From the NCBI GenBank assembly GCA_009777515.1, contig WRLR01000012.1, positions 1 through 56,772 on the forward strand: DNA of 56,772 nt, in the 5' to 3' direction. Source of the DNA: Oscillospiraceae bacterium. GTDB lineage: Bacteria > Bacillota > Clostridia > WRLR01. The notes beneath the pieces were generated by a model, which was not told where the DNA came from, searched no databases, and was given only the letters and a program-made list of their open reading frames with translations. This document shows, piece after piece, positions 26,601-34,836 of this stretch. Within the stretch, counting starts at the first letter, position 1. Each line of letters begins with the position of its first letter. A program made the translations under genes and the position numbers.

Positions 26601-28630
26601 AACAAAAACAACATATACAGCAACAACAACGTCAGCAACAGCAGCAGCGGCAGCAGCAACAACGGCAGCAGCAACAGCAGCTGCAACAGCGCGAGCCGCA
26701 TCTGCAGCATACGCCATATATAAAACCGAGGTTCGATCGCACCGACGCGGCAATCATTATAATTATGACCGCCGTGTACCTGGTAATCGCCCTATACCGC
26801 CTGGGCGGCTTTACCGCCCCGCAGACGTATTGGAAGTCAGCCGAGATTTCCGACAGCGTCCTCTTTGAGTTTCCCAACGGGCCGGTCCACTTGAACGAAG
26901 TAATATACAACAGCAATGTAATCTCGCACAGCGAGAATGTCAGTGAGTACGACCTTTACGTAGGCGATGATCTTTTGTGTACGATTGGCAACAAAGCTTT
27001 TTTTGAGTGGATGAACATCAATGTAGACGCGCCCGGCGTAACGGGCATTAGAATGGTGGCGGCAGTACCGGGGCTGGCGCTCAATGAAATAGCGTTTAAA
27101 GGCGTCGACAAGGACGGGCTCACCGGCGTGCTGCCCGTATTAATAAATAACGAATCCAGCGTCGTTTCAGAATGGAGCACAGGCTCGGTCGGCAACTTGA
27201 TCGACGAGCAAGAAACCGTACCGGAGCGCCCGGACCTGTTAAACAGCACATATTTTGACGAGATATATTTCGCACGCACGGCATACGAATTCATCCACTC
27301 CCTTAGTATCTATGAAACGACGCACCCCCCGTTGGGTAAAATTATTATAGCAGCGGGCATCCTTATATTCGGCATGCACCCATTCGGGTGGCGGATTATG
27401 GGCACGTTGGCGGGCGCAGCCATGATCCCCGTCATATATGTCTTTGCGAAAAAGCTGTTTGATAAAAAATGTTACGCGTTCTGCGCCGCATTTTTAATGA
27501 TGTTTGATTTTATGCTTTTCGCCCAGACGCGGCTTACCTCTATAGACTCATATGCCACGCTGTTTATTCTAGTTATGTATCTGTTCATCTTCGACAGCTT
27601 CATGAACGGCATCCATGAACGCCCTCTGCGCGATGTGCTGATACCGCTGGGCGCTTGCGGGTTCGCGTTCGGGCTGGGCATATCCGCAAAATGGATAGCC
27701 CTGTATGCCGGGGCGGGGCTGGCTTTTATATTTCTTTTGGGGCGCGTGGCGGAAATCCGCAGCGTGTTCGGCTTCGACAAGGTCGCTCCCGGGGTTTCTG
27801 GCATGGGCTCGGGCAGGGGCTTGGGTATTGGCTCAGGCAGGGGCTTGGGCAGAATCTTTGGCATGGGCTCGGGCAGGGGCTCGAGCCGGACAGCAGGCCG
27901 CGCAGGCAGGCGCGCCGCGCGGAAGCCGCGCCACAGAGGCGGCGCGGCGCGGGCCCTGGAGGAACGCTATAAATCAAGGTTGGCTGTGATCATCGTAGCA
28001 TGTATTGGTTTTTTTGTATTGATTCCGGGCCTGATATACATGCTGTCCTACATACCTTATATCAAGGAGCCTGGCGCCGGGAGCGGGTTGTTCAAAACCA
28101 TGCTGGATAACCAAAAGTCCATGCTCAGCTACCACAGCAGGCTGACCGACACCCACCCTTTCGAATCCGTATGGTGGCAGTGGCCGATCGACGTCAAGCC
28201 CATTTGGTATTACAGCGCCAGAGGGCCGCTTTATGGCCAGGTGTCAAACATCGTTTCGTTCGGCAACCCGCTCATATGGTGGACAGGGATACCATGCCTC
28301 ATCGCGGCGTTCATCCTTGCGTACCGCAGGGGGGATCGCCATATGGCGGTTGTTTTTACGGCATACATCTTTCAATTCGGGCCATGGATATTCATCAACA
28401 GAGCCACTTTTATATACCATTATTTTTCATCCGTGCCTTTTATGATATTCGCAATCGTATACATAATACGTATACTCGTCGAGTCGGAAACGATATCCTT
28501 TCGCGTTGTCGGCATATATCTCGCGGCTGTCGCGGCCGCGTTCGCCGCATACTATCCCATCCTGTCTGGACTACCCGTGCAAAAAACATATACTGATTCA
28601 CTGAGGATATTTTCCGCATGGCTATGGTGA
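23681..28630 (+). CDS. Double membrane glycosyltransferase: GT-C module, jelly-roll domain, PMT/GT39 module
   Basis: A 1649-residue membrane protein. Residues about 1-660 form a GT-C glycosyltransferase (WFIDYPPGYMYILLILG near 150; GQVDSILSLMILLAIL; LIKPQGIIFIP; GHRMHERYFFPSLPLLLAAY) with a repeat-rich insert near 225-305. Residues 678-840 look like a secreted carbohydrate-binding jelly roll (ALVNPGFEEGEE opening). A membrane segment is at 874-895, then a Gly/Pro/Gln-rich linker (897-1016). From 1020 on it is a PMT-family mannosyltransferase: FDEIYFARTAYEF, then THPPLGKIIIAAG near 1215, and a C-terminal block with YHYFSSVPFMIF. A Gly/Ser/Arg insert lies near 1370-1425. Such modules use polyprenyl-phosphate sugars outside the membrane. 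They are usually separate genes, so the fusion is unusual. Confidence 0.85.
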   Translation: MSESDINRLFIIIVIYTIVVFALLYKRVRALDRQAATGAAGSVGAAGPSVAAGSARAEADGNAGGAGAGSADAGANYTDAGYIGADIWKRRFYIMAAAALLIRIFFAGAIEGFPSDISCFKSWSEAAAHNFITLYDKNSGWFIDYPPGYMYILLILGKIRNLLRIPLDSTAYITLLKLPSIIADIACGAIIYHLTGRAELHSIGGKVYRYIRKFIPRNIIKNKQPGNAQQNNAQQSNAQPGYVRPNNAHSAKTRIGATSKNDSASVNKASTSMNKAPAASATATSRASAFAPAAPAAPAALATPAVSAFSERARLLTAAFYFFNPVVFFVSTIWGQVDSILSLMILLAILAYLGDHYYASGIFYAFAVLIKPQGIIFIPVAFFMLLHKFIIDKDIRPALKMLASALATCVIMILPFSLRHGPMWIIDLYTDTLSGYTLATMNAFNFYALIGGNWIDDSNTLFVFSYATWGMIAIFIFTLLTGLFVFCAREQRGVSRGYALLAGSAILIFGIVTFGHRMHERYFFPSLPLLLAAYIFNVKDHVLFAGGVPVRKRSPLLALYAFITLSGYLNTIIVFSAFYVFASSTFYGNNWIYIISAMNVFAAISIWFFAFRGIQIRGLPGRLSKSIKAAAAAAGANIKRSAVSVFVLGLLLSALLAPPATARAMEGGAAAVGDGQQIALVNPGFEEGEETDVTESGSPGWGVYDYRTQQAGEPGISRITIDADVFHSGSASVRIDSRSINDVRLFQTVSADPDSVYKISCWIKTESIGDTGLGAAVSVLGTHAVTEGLKGSNGDFQLVELYGRTGRDQTEIWVAVGLGGYSSESLGVAWFDDVTLEKLDYAPEGAYLHLFYYEEQAVEAEVAEARPYGTPIGARIIIMLVILMLLSVIVLISLNIRYREPPEQGPGQGPEQGPGPGQGQGQGQGQGQGPGDTPGNSPGDGPRAGQKAGQRQTQQRRQQQKQQAQQQQAQQRQQQKQHIQQQQRQQQQQRQQQQRQQQQQLQQREPHLQHTPYIKPRFDRTDAAIIIIMTAVYLVIALYRLGGFTAPQTYWKSAEISDSVLFEFPNGPVHLNEVIYNSNVISHSENVSEYDLYVGDDLLCTIGNKAFFEWMNINVDAPGVTGIRMVAAVPGLALNEIAFKGVDKDGLTGVLPVLINNESSVVSEWSTGSVGNLIDEQETVPERPDLLNSTYFDEIYFARTAYEFIHSLSIYETTHPPLGKIIIAAGILIFGMHPFGWRIMGTLAGAAMIPVIYVFAKKLFDKKCYAFCAAFLMMFDFMLFAQTRLTSIDSYATLFILVMYLFIFDSFMNGIHERPLRDVLIPLGACGFAFGLGISAKWIALYAGAGLAFIFLLGRVAEIRSVFGFDKVAPGVSGMGSGRGLGIGSGRGLGRIFGMGSGRGSSRTAGRAGRRAARKPRHRGGAARALEERYKSRLAVIIVACIGFFVLIPGLIYMLSYIPYIKEPGAGSGLFKTMLDNQKSMLSYHSRLTDTHPFESVWWQWPIDVKPIWYYSARGPLYGQVSNIVSFGNPLIWWTGIPCLIAAFILAYRRGDRHMAVVFTAYIFQFGPWIFINRATFIYHYFSSVPFMIFAIVYIIRILVESETISFRVVGIYLAAVAAAFAAYYPILSGLPVQKTYTDSLRIFSAWLW

Positions 28631-29745
28631 CAAAGCGCGCTCATACACAACTAATTTTGCTCGCTTGTACGGTGCGCATGCGGCGTGTGTGGCATACGCG
28701 CCGGACTATTCGTGCTCGGCCAAATGCCGCTCCGCTTTGCCTGTTGCCGCTATTGCTGGTATCCGCCATGAGCGGATGCGCTTGGACGCAGGCTCCCACG
28801 CAGCCGATCTCCAGCATCATCCGCCATCTTGAAACGGACATACCGGGGCTGGAGGCGCTCGGGGACAGCGCGGGTATCGAAATAACCCGCAATGACATAT
28901 ATTTCGATTATGAACGTTATATGGGGAGCGCCGGATATACCTTATTCAACGGTGCGGGTGAGCCTTTGTCCGCAGCGCTCGCGTTCCCATACACAGGCGG
29001 CCTGTACCCCCCCGATAGATTTCATGTCACGTTCGACGGCGCCGCCATACCATTTAACGCTGCTTTCGGACGGCTCGGTGGCGAAATTGCGGTCGACGAT
29101 TATATGCCGCTGCGCTTCGACGATCAAGCGGAATATACACTTTATACCATTAACGTAGCTCGGGGGCAGGGTTCATTGAGCCTAGCGGAGCATGTGTATA
29201 TTGGCGCCGATTTTACCGTCGACTCATCAAGGTCGCGCATCGTTGCAGACGGTTTCGGGTACGCGGCCAATCCATACGGCGCCGTGAGGATATGGTCGCT
29301 CAGCGACGGCTTTGATACGGGCATGGGACGGCATCTATATATAATAGGCGACGACATCGATTTTGATGTGGGAGCGTATGAAGACGCAGAACTGACAGTG
29401 CGAAGCGACGCCGTTGAAATAATAATCACCAGGCAAGAGCTTCGCACCAGGGACTATCTTCTAATGTTTTCGGCTCCCATGGCCCTTTCGGGAAAGACGG
29501 GCAGCCCCGGTGATCGTGACGATGATCGCGACGACGATCGCGAAGAGTTAGCGCACGTTTATGCGGACGCGCTGTACAACGCATATGCTGAAGCGCTGGA
29601 CAGCCTGCTGGAAATCCATTATTTCATCCCGAGGATAGAGTTATACGCGCTCGCAGAAGAGCGCCGCAACAGCGCCATTATATTCGATGTCATCCTGCCC
29701 GCCGGGACGGGCGGGGCCTTGGAAATTTTATTTCCGCTTTGGTAG
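28618..29745 (+). CDS. Unrecognised lipoprotein downstream of the glycosyltransferase
   Basis: A 375-residue protein of no family I recognise. It starts at ATG 28618 and overlaps the end of the glycosyltransferase by 13 bases, so it is probably translationally coupled. A basic N-terminus of about 40 residues precedes LLPLLLVSAMSGC, a lipobox-like signal, so the mature protein would be anchored outside the cell. The body is rich in beta-prone, aromatic and acidic segments (VYIGADFTVDSSRSRIVADG, HLYIIGDDIDFDVGAYED), with an Asp/Arg-rich stretch (GDRDDDRDDDREE) near residue 300. Coupling suggests it serves the same envelope-glycan pathway. Confidence 0.7.
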   Translation: MAMVTKRAHTQLILLACTVRMRRVWHTRRTIRARPNAAPLCLLPLLLVSAMSGCAWTQAPTQPISSIIRHLETDIPGLEALGDSAGIEITRNDIYFDYERYMGSAGYTLFNGAGEPLSAALAFPYTGGLYPPDRFHVTFDGAAIPFNAAFGRLGGEIAVDDYMPLRFDDQAEYTLYTINVARGQGSLSLAEHVYIGADFTVDSSRSRIVADGFGYAANPYGAVRIWSLSDGFDTGMGRHLYIIGDDIDFDVGAYEDAELTVRSDAVEIIITRQELRTRDYLLMFSAPMALSGKTGSPGDRDDDRDDDREELAHVYADALYNAYAEALDSLLEIHYFIPRIELYALAEERRNSAIIFDVILPAGTGGALEILFPLW

Positions 29746-29839
29746 CCGGAAGCGGCATTGTTAAATCCAAGCATCTTGTTTTGCGTTTTTATATATGATA
29801 CTGTAAATATAATTAATTTACGGCTTGGGGGTAGTGAAA

Positions 29840-30661
29840 TTGGCGGGAAACAGCGTCGGTTTTAAGGCAAACGCGAACGGCCTTGTAGTAGTGTTTGATG
29901 AAAACGAGTCTTTTGAAAGCATATGCGAGCAAATATCCCGGAAGCTCGAATCAGGTGGCTTTTTCTTTCAAACGCGGTACCTTGCGGCCTCCTACAAGGG
30001 GAGGAAGCTCACGCCTGACGAAGAGGGGCAAATATCGCGCATGATGGCGGAAAAAACAGGCGCAAGGACCGTTTTGTTTGAAATAGACAAGGACTTTGAT
30101 AAAGAGCTACGACGCTCCGCTAAAAGCGGCACGGGCGGCGAGCCTTCGCGCTACGGCGCGGCGGGCGGCCTTGATGAGGCGCTGGATATGGACGACGAGG
30201 ACAGCGCAGCAGACAACCCAGCGGCAATGGCCCCGGGCGGCGATACTGCGGCGTTTCCAAACAGCCCACAACAAAGGCCGCTGGCAAGGCGGCGATATAT
30301 GCCCATAGATTTAGATGAATGCATGACGAAATATCATCGCGGGACGCTGCGCTCGGGGCGGCTCGTCAGCTACGACGGAAATGTGGTTGTAATAGGCGAC
30401 GTCAACCCAGGGGCGGAGGTCGAGGCGACCGGCAACATCATCATATTGGGCAATGTCAAAGGCATAGTTCATGCCGGTGCGGGCGGGAACAAAGAGGCTA
30501 CCGTCATAGCGTTGAATTTCGCGCCGACGCAGTTGAGGGTGGCCGACGTCATAACGCGCAGGGCCGAGCGCCATGTAGGAGCCTCTTCCGGGAACGCGCC
30601 GGAGATAGCATACCTAAAAGGCGACTCGATAATTATCGAACCGCTCCTGTCGTCACGTTAA
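29840..30661 (+). CDS. minC: Septum site-determining protein MinC
   Basis: MinC inhibits FtsZ ring assembly away from mid-cell together with MinD. The N-terminal domain spans about residues 1-100 (SVGFKANANGLVVVFDENES). The C-terminal right-handed beta-helix begins at GTLRSGRLVSYDGNVVVIGD and includes VNPGAEVEATGNIIILGNVKG. A long acidic linker (about residues 100-160) separates them. Three starts compete: TTG 29825, GTG 29834 and TTG 29840; GGGGG at 29827-29831 fits only 29840 at 8 bases. No minD or mreB neighbour is present, which is unusual for minC. Confidence 0.85.
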   Translation: MAGNSVGFKANANGLVVVFDENESFESICEQISRKLESGGFFFQTRYLAASYKGRKLTPDEEGQISRMMAEKTGARTVLFEIDKDFDKELRRSAKSGTGGEPSRYGAAGGLDEALDMDDEDSAADNPAAMAPGGDTAAFPNSPQQRPLARRRYMPIDLDECMTKYHRGTLRSGRLVSYDGNVVVIGDVNPGAEVEATGNIIILGNVKGIVHAGAGGNKEATVIALNFAPTQLRVADVITRRAERHVGASSGNAPEIAYLKGDSIIIEPLLSSR

Positions 30662-30692
30662 CCGATGATATGCGTGGCGCGCCAATCATCGA

Positions 30693-32156
30693 CTACGACG
30701 CGTCGGCAGCCGCGCACGCCCCCGCCAAGCAGCCGCTTACCCAGGCCCAGTGCAGGTTATAGCCGCCGCACTCTCCGGCTGTGTCCAAAATTTCGCCAGC
30801 CGCGTAAAGCCCTTTAACGATCTTCGATTCCAGGGTTTCCGTATCAAAATCGTCAAACGAAAGTCCCCCGTACGTAACTTGTGCGCTGCTAAAGCCCATA
30901 ACGCCCGTAAGCGTGTGTTTCCAGTCTTTTATTGTAGCAGCCAGGCGTTTTGACGCCGCATCGCGCTCCTCTGCAGCGCCTGCACCGCAGGGCTGCTCGC
31001 CATTGCCGCCCATGATCTGTTTGACAATAAGCTCCGCTGCCCTTTTGTGCAGGACGCCACCGAGTATGTCGACAAAACGCGACTCCGGCCTGCGCTCCGC
31101 CTGGTCGCGGATAAAACCATACAGCTCTTCATATGGAAAATCCGGCAACAAATCGATGGAAACCATGTAGCCTGCGCAAGGTATCACAGCGCCCCCTGCT
31201 CCACTTACTACCCTGTTTCCTGTTCTACCGACTACCCTGCTCCCTGCTCCACCGATTACCCTGCTACCTGCCTTGCCCCCTGCTACACCTCCAACCGCGT
31301 TCTTTGTCCTGCCGACGACGCCGCCATTTGCCCCGCCAACGTTGCGCTGGGCGCTGACGTCCGGCGCTATGCGGCACGACAAATTTAGCGCCGGGATGCC
31401 CGAAACGCCATATTCGGTAAACAGTATATCGCCATCTTCGCAATGTCGGCTCGCCATGGCAGCATCGTTTGCGCCCCTGCGCGCAGCCATGCCGGATGTT
31501 TTATACAGCGTCAATCGGCTGCGCACGCGTACCCCTTTTAGTCCGCGAATGCCGCGCGGATCGAGGCACAGTTGGGTCAGGGCAGGGGCTGGGGGCGTTG
31601 AAATGCCGTGCCCTAAAGCCGTCATTAGGCCATACCCGCTCCCGTCTGATCCAAAATGGGGCGACGCCATCCCGCCGGCTGCAACCACCACTTTGTCGGT
31701 TATAATAGCTGGCTTACCGCGAAACTCAGTAGTAAACACATCTCCCTTTTTTGTGATAGAAACGGCTTCGTGCCCGCATAGCTCGGCAACGCCCAAATGC
31801 GACGCTTCCGCCCTCAGCGCGTTCAACACGGTCGGCGCGTGGAATGTCGCAGGGTATAGTCGTGATTGATCATCTTCTACCGTTAGCACCCCCAAGCCCC
31901 GGAAAAAGTCCGAAGCAAAACCACCCCCGAACCGCTCCACAATTGCATAAGCTGTGGCGGCGCCGGCGCCATGATAACGACACTCTTCAATTTTAGCGTT
32001 GGATAGATTGCATCGACCGTTGCCCGTGGCGAGTAGCTTTTTCCCCACTCGATCCATGCGATCTGCGATTGTGACCCGCGCCTCGGAACGAGCCGCTGCG
32101 ATGGCAGCCGCCAGCCCTGCGGGCCCTCCCCCGATCACTAACAACCGCGTCGGCAT
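30693..32156 (-). CDS. BaiN/HI0933-family FAD-dependent oxidoreductase with repeat insertion
   Basis: A 487-residue flavoprotein. The FAD-binding start is MPTRLLVIGGGPAGLAAAIA. GNGRCNLSNAKIEECRYHG and the C-terminal LYAAGEILDTAGECGGYNLH are signatures of the HI0933/YhiN/BaiN group; one member reduces bile-acid intermediates, while most are untested. Relatives are about 410-420 residues. The excess is a Gly/Val/Arg repeat at about residues 270-325 (NRVVSGAGGAVIP and similar), encoded by 24-base repeats at 31186-31330. The start at 32156 is where the family begins; the longer frame to 32339 overlaps the upstream gene and looks spurious. It lies 10 bases after the stop of the SH3 protein gene, so they are probably co-transcribed. 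Confidence 0.87.
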   Translation of the reverse strand: MPTRLLVIGGGPAGLAAAIAAARSEARVTIADRMDRVGKKLLATGNGRCNLSNAKIEECRYHGAGAATAYAIVERFGGGFASDFFRGLGVLTVEDDQSRLYPATFHAPTVLNALRAEASHLGVAELCGHEAVSITKKGDVFTTEFRGKPAIITDKVVVAAGGMASPHFGSDGSGYGLMTALGHGISTPPAPALTQLCLDPRGIRGLKGVRVRSRLTLYKTSGMAARRGANDAAMASRHCEDGDILFTEYGVSGIPALNLSCRIAPDVSAQRNVGGANGGVVGRTKNAVGGVAGGKAGSRVIGGAGSRVVGRTGNRVVSGAGGAVIPCAGYMVSIDLLPDFPYEELYGFIRDQAERRPESRFVDILGGVLHKRAAELIVKQIMGGNGEQPCGAGAAEERDAASKRLAATIKDWKHTLTGVMGFSSAQVTYGGLSFDDFDTETLESKIVKGLYAAGEILDTAGECGGYNLHWAWVSGCLAGACAAADAS

Positions 32157-32166
32157 GCCTAGCTTG

Positions 32167-33459
32167 TCACCGGCTTGCGGCGTTCCAGGCTTCCACGATG
32201 GCATTTTGGTGCTGCTGCCCATAGGCAGTATTACCGTTGTGCGTTGCGCTGCCCCGGAAGTGCAGGCATACCTGCCCGTCCATGCCGTTTGAGTTGTTGA
32301 CGCCGCCGCCATGGGGCATACCGTTGATCGAGCCGGCAAATGTGCGCCCGTTAACGGTGACCCACACTGGGCGCGGGGTCCAGCTCCACACGCCGCCGAA
32401 CGTGCTTTTTAATGTCGCGGTATCTTCTACCGTAACAGGCTCCACGTCGGCGTGGTTCCCGTTAGAAAAAGCCTTAACATAATATACTTTGCCGGAGCGA
32501 ACATCGTATACCCGCGCGGGCACGCCGATGCTGAACACTTTTTTAACAACGGACCAGTCAATTAGCTCGACCCCGTTGGGGGCGGTTCCAGCCGATTTGA
32601 CGTCGTCCTGATTTTGCGTTGTGGAAGCTGGTTTGTCCAGGCTCTTCGTCGGGGCGTTCAACAAATTTAGAGTGGCCCTGCCGACAATGCCGTCAACTTC
32701 AAGGCCATTCGCGCCCTGGAACTTCCTTACCGCTTCTTCAGTAAGCGGCCCGAACTTGCTGTTGACAGGCCCTGTGTAAAAGCCCTTTTCTTTAAGCTTT
32801 GTCTGCACATTTTTCACGCCCTCGCCCTCGTCGCCAAAACGGTACGTCCCGGCGGGGCGCGGCTTTTCGGTCAGCTTGTTCATAGTGCCGCTGCCGACCA
32901 CGCCATCCACATCCAGCCCCATTTCTTCCTGGTACTGCATAACGGCGTTCTCTGTAAGGGGGCCGAACTTCCCGTTTATCGGCCCGTCGTAAAAGCCCTT
33001 TTCCGTAAGCAATTTTTGCAACTCGCGCACGTCCTCCCCCTCGTCGCCGTAGCGCAGTGCGCCACTGGAGGAACTGCCGCTGCCGTCGGAAGCCCCGGCG
33101 CTGCCGCCGGAAGATTGGGCTGCGCCGGAGCCAGAGGAAACGGTTGCCGTGCTAGACGACTGCGAGGCGCCGCCAGCGCCCGAAGAGGACTCGCCCCTGA
33201 CAACTTCGAGAAAGTCGCTCCGTACATACCCGGTCGTGCCATCAAACACCACTTTTGTCCATCCGTCGCTTGCGCTCTGCACGCTGACTTCGTATCCCAT
33301 GGGGACAAGTTTTAGCACTTTTGAGTCGGTGGACGGTTTCTCGCGCAAGTTGACGGACTCGGACACGCGCGTGTAGTCCGCATGGGACACTGCTGCGCCG
33401 AACAGCGGGATGATGGCGAGTATAGCAATGAATAATATAATTTTAAGTGATTTAAACAT
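32167..33459 (-). CDS. Exported SH3b and double peptidoglycan-binding protein with conserved C-terminal domain
   Basis: A 430-residue cell-wall protein. A Sec signal peptide covers residues 1-27 (ILFIAILAIIPLFGAAVSHA). A bacterial SH3 domain follows (SVNLREKPSTDSKVLKLVPM), then a Ser/Gly-rich linker. Two PG_binding_1 repeats come next, each with LRYGDEGEDVRELQKLLTEK or its variant FRFGDEGEGVKNVQ-like form. The last 125 residues contain VYYVKAFSNGNHADVEPVT and GQVCLHFRGSATHNGN, a domain seen with such modules in clostridia; a Cys-His pair suggests an enzyme, perhaps acting on the wall. A promoter lies at 33544-33573. Confidence 0.8.
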   Translation of the reverse strand: MFKSLKIILFIAILAIIPLFGAAVSHADYTRVSESVNLREKPSTDSKVLKLVPMGYEVSVQSASDGWTKVVFDGTTGYVRSDFLEVVRGESSSGAGGASQSSSTATVSSGSGAAQSSGGSAGASDGSGSSSSGALRYGDEGEDVRELQKLLTEKGFYDGPINGKFGPLTENAVMQYQEEMGLDVDGVVGSGTMNKLTEKPRPAGTYRFGDEGEGVKNVQTKLKEKGFYTGPVNSKFGPLTEEAVRKFQGANGLEVDGIVGRATLNLLNAPTKSLDKPASTTQNQDDVKSAGTAPNGVELIDWSVVKKVFSIGVPARVYDVRSGKVYYVKAFSNGNHADVEPVTVEDTATLKSTFGGVWSWTPRPVWVTVNGRTFAGSINGMPHGGGVNNSNGMDGQVCLHFRGSATHNGNTAYGQQHQNAIVEAWNAASR

Positions 33460-33543
33460 AAACGATGTATTAATATGGTTTATATGTATAATTTAATGAT
33501 ATATACCAATTATTAAGCGCTTTTGCCAGTATAACACGCGCAT

Positions 33544-33573
33544 ATTGTAGCACCGCCCGCTACCACCTGTCAA
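33544..33573 (-). promoter_or_regulatory. Promoter of the SH3/peptidoglycan-binding protein gene
   Basis: On the minus strand, TTGACA (33573-33568) and TACAAT (33549-33544) are 18 bases apart. The leader would be about 80 bases. Confidence 0.55.
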
Positions 33574-33603
33574 GTTCAAGTAGATTGCGGCTCAAAGCGC
33601 GCC

Positions 33604-33858
33604 ACGCAGACGCTGCCTGGGTACGCGGGCGTCCCGCCCGCCCCCGCGCACTCACAACCCCACGCATCGCACAGACGCTACCTGGGTACGCGGATGTCCC
33701 GCCCGCCCCTATGCACTCACAGCCCGACACGACGCGCAGATGCTGCCTAGGCACGCGGGCGTCCCGCCCGCCCCCGCGCACTCGCAATCCCCTAGCACCG
33801 CGCAGGCGCTGCCTGGGTACGCGGGCGTCCCGCCCGCCCCGCGCACCCGCAGCCCCCT
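33604..33858. repeat. 64-bp GC-rich tandem repeat, four copies
   Basis: Four units of 64-66 bases start near 33604, 33669, 33733 and 33799. Each carries GCTGCCTGGGTACGCGGGCG and the hairpin core GCGGGCG-TCC-CGCCCGC, then CCCCGCGCACTCACA. No coding gene is present. The hairpin geometry (7-base stem, 3-base loop) is like that of the element at 13-134. Confidence 0.8.
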
Positions 33859-33873
33859 TGAGCATGCGCCACG

Positions 33874-34695
33874 CTACACCCTGTAGTACACTATCTTTTC
33901 ATAATAATCATCCTTTACCTTGCGCTTTACTTCAAGAACTCTCTCATAATTGGCATTTATGGCCGCCTGTATAGACACGAGCGCATTCATCGCGCGCTCT
34001 GCCGCCATATAATCCTTGCTCCTGATACTCTGGTTGTACTCGTTCTTCTTAGCCCTAAAATCCTCTTTTTGCTGTTTTATTGCGCTTTCCGTGCTGACGT
34101 TCCTTTCAAGGTACTTTTTCAACTGCGCGTCCTGTTCAGTCAATTTTTCATATACGGCTTTATAGTCGTTGTAGCTTTGCGTAAGCTTCCCGTTTGCTTT
34201 TTTCAAGTCTTCGTTAATCTCTACCAGCCTAATATCCGCCAACCTCAGCAATACCTCCAGTGTGGACACGGCGCCGTTGTTTTTCTCCCTTTTAGCCTGC
34301 GCGAGCTGTTTTTTCATGTCGGCGATCAGTGCAGTCTGCCTGTTTTTTCTATCTTTTATGCCTGATATTTCCTTATTGATCGACTCGTCCCGCGTAAACC
34401 TCGCATACCTAAGTTCCGTCCTTTTTTGCGACAGTAATTTTGATCTGTTAATCGTGGCCTCTGTTATCTGCCCTTTTAGTTGCTTTTCGCTTTCCGTGAG
34501 CCTTTCCAGCTCGCTCTCCGCCCGTATCGTATTTTGGGTTTTGCCCCCCTGCGCCTGCGCTTGGTTTGCGGCGCTTTGCGCAGCCAGCGCCCCATCGCAT
34601 GACAGCCAAATCGACGCCGCCACCGCGACAATCATCAAAAACGCAACCGGCCTGGCGCCCTTCTTCTTTTTTTCAATCATCGTCCCTATCACCAA
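33874..34695 (-). CDS. Exported coiled-coil protein of unknown function
   Basis: About 273 residues, not assigned to a family. A basic stretch (EKKKKGARP) precedes a hydrophobic segment (VAFLMIVAVAASIWLSCDGA) that could be a signal peptide or anchor. The rest is almost entirely charged helix with coiled-coil character (ESELERLTESEKQLKGQI; YEKLTEQDAQLKKYLERN). TTG 34695 is preferred because GGAGAGGGG lies 6 bases upstream; ATG 34680 is the alternative. It has its own promoter at 34809-34836. A structural or scaffold role at the cell surface is only an inference. Confidence 0.7.
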   Translation of the reverse strand: MVIGTMIEKKKKGARPVAFLMIVAVAASIWLSCDGALAAQSAANQAQAQGGKTQNTIRAESELERLTESEKQLKGQITEATINRSKLLSQKRTELRYARFTRDESINKEISGIKDRKNRQTALIADMKKQLAQAKREKNNGAVSTLEVLLRLADIRLVEINEDLKKANGKLTQSYNDYKAVYEKLTEQDAQLKKYLERNVSTESAIKQQKEDFRAKKNEYNQSIRSKDYMAAERAMNALVSIQAAINANYERVLEVKRKVKDDYYEKIVYYRV

Positions 34696-34808
34696 TAGCC
34701 ACCCCTCTCCCAAAATTTATACTCATCAACAAAACACCCGCCCCACCATTGATCGCCGCACCCCTGTCCACTATTGGCCATGTATTGGATATTAAGTTAA
34801 TTTTTCCC

Positions 34809-34836
34809 ATTATATCATATATTTTGTAATTGTAAA
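34809..34836 (-). promoter_or_regulatory. Promoter of the coiled-coil protein gene
   Basis: On the minus strand, TTTACA (34836-34831) and TATAAT (34814-34809) are 16 bases apart. The leader would be about 107 bases. Confidence 0.5.

Noticed and set aside
32157-32339. N-terminal extension of the flavoprotein gene
   Set aside because: It would overlap the coding end of the SH3 protein gene, and the family begins at MPTRLLVIGGG.
33560-33974. Frames rich in Arg/Pro/Ala over the 64-base repeats
   Set aside because: Open only because of high GC and repeat structure; both strands are equally open.
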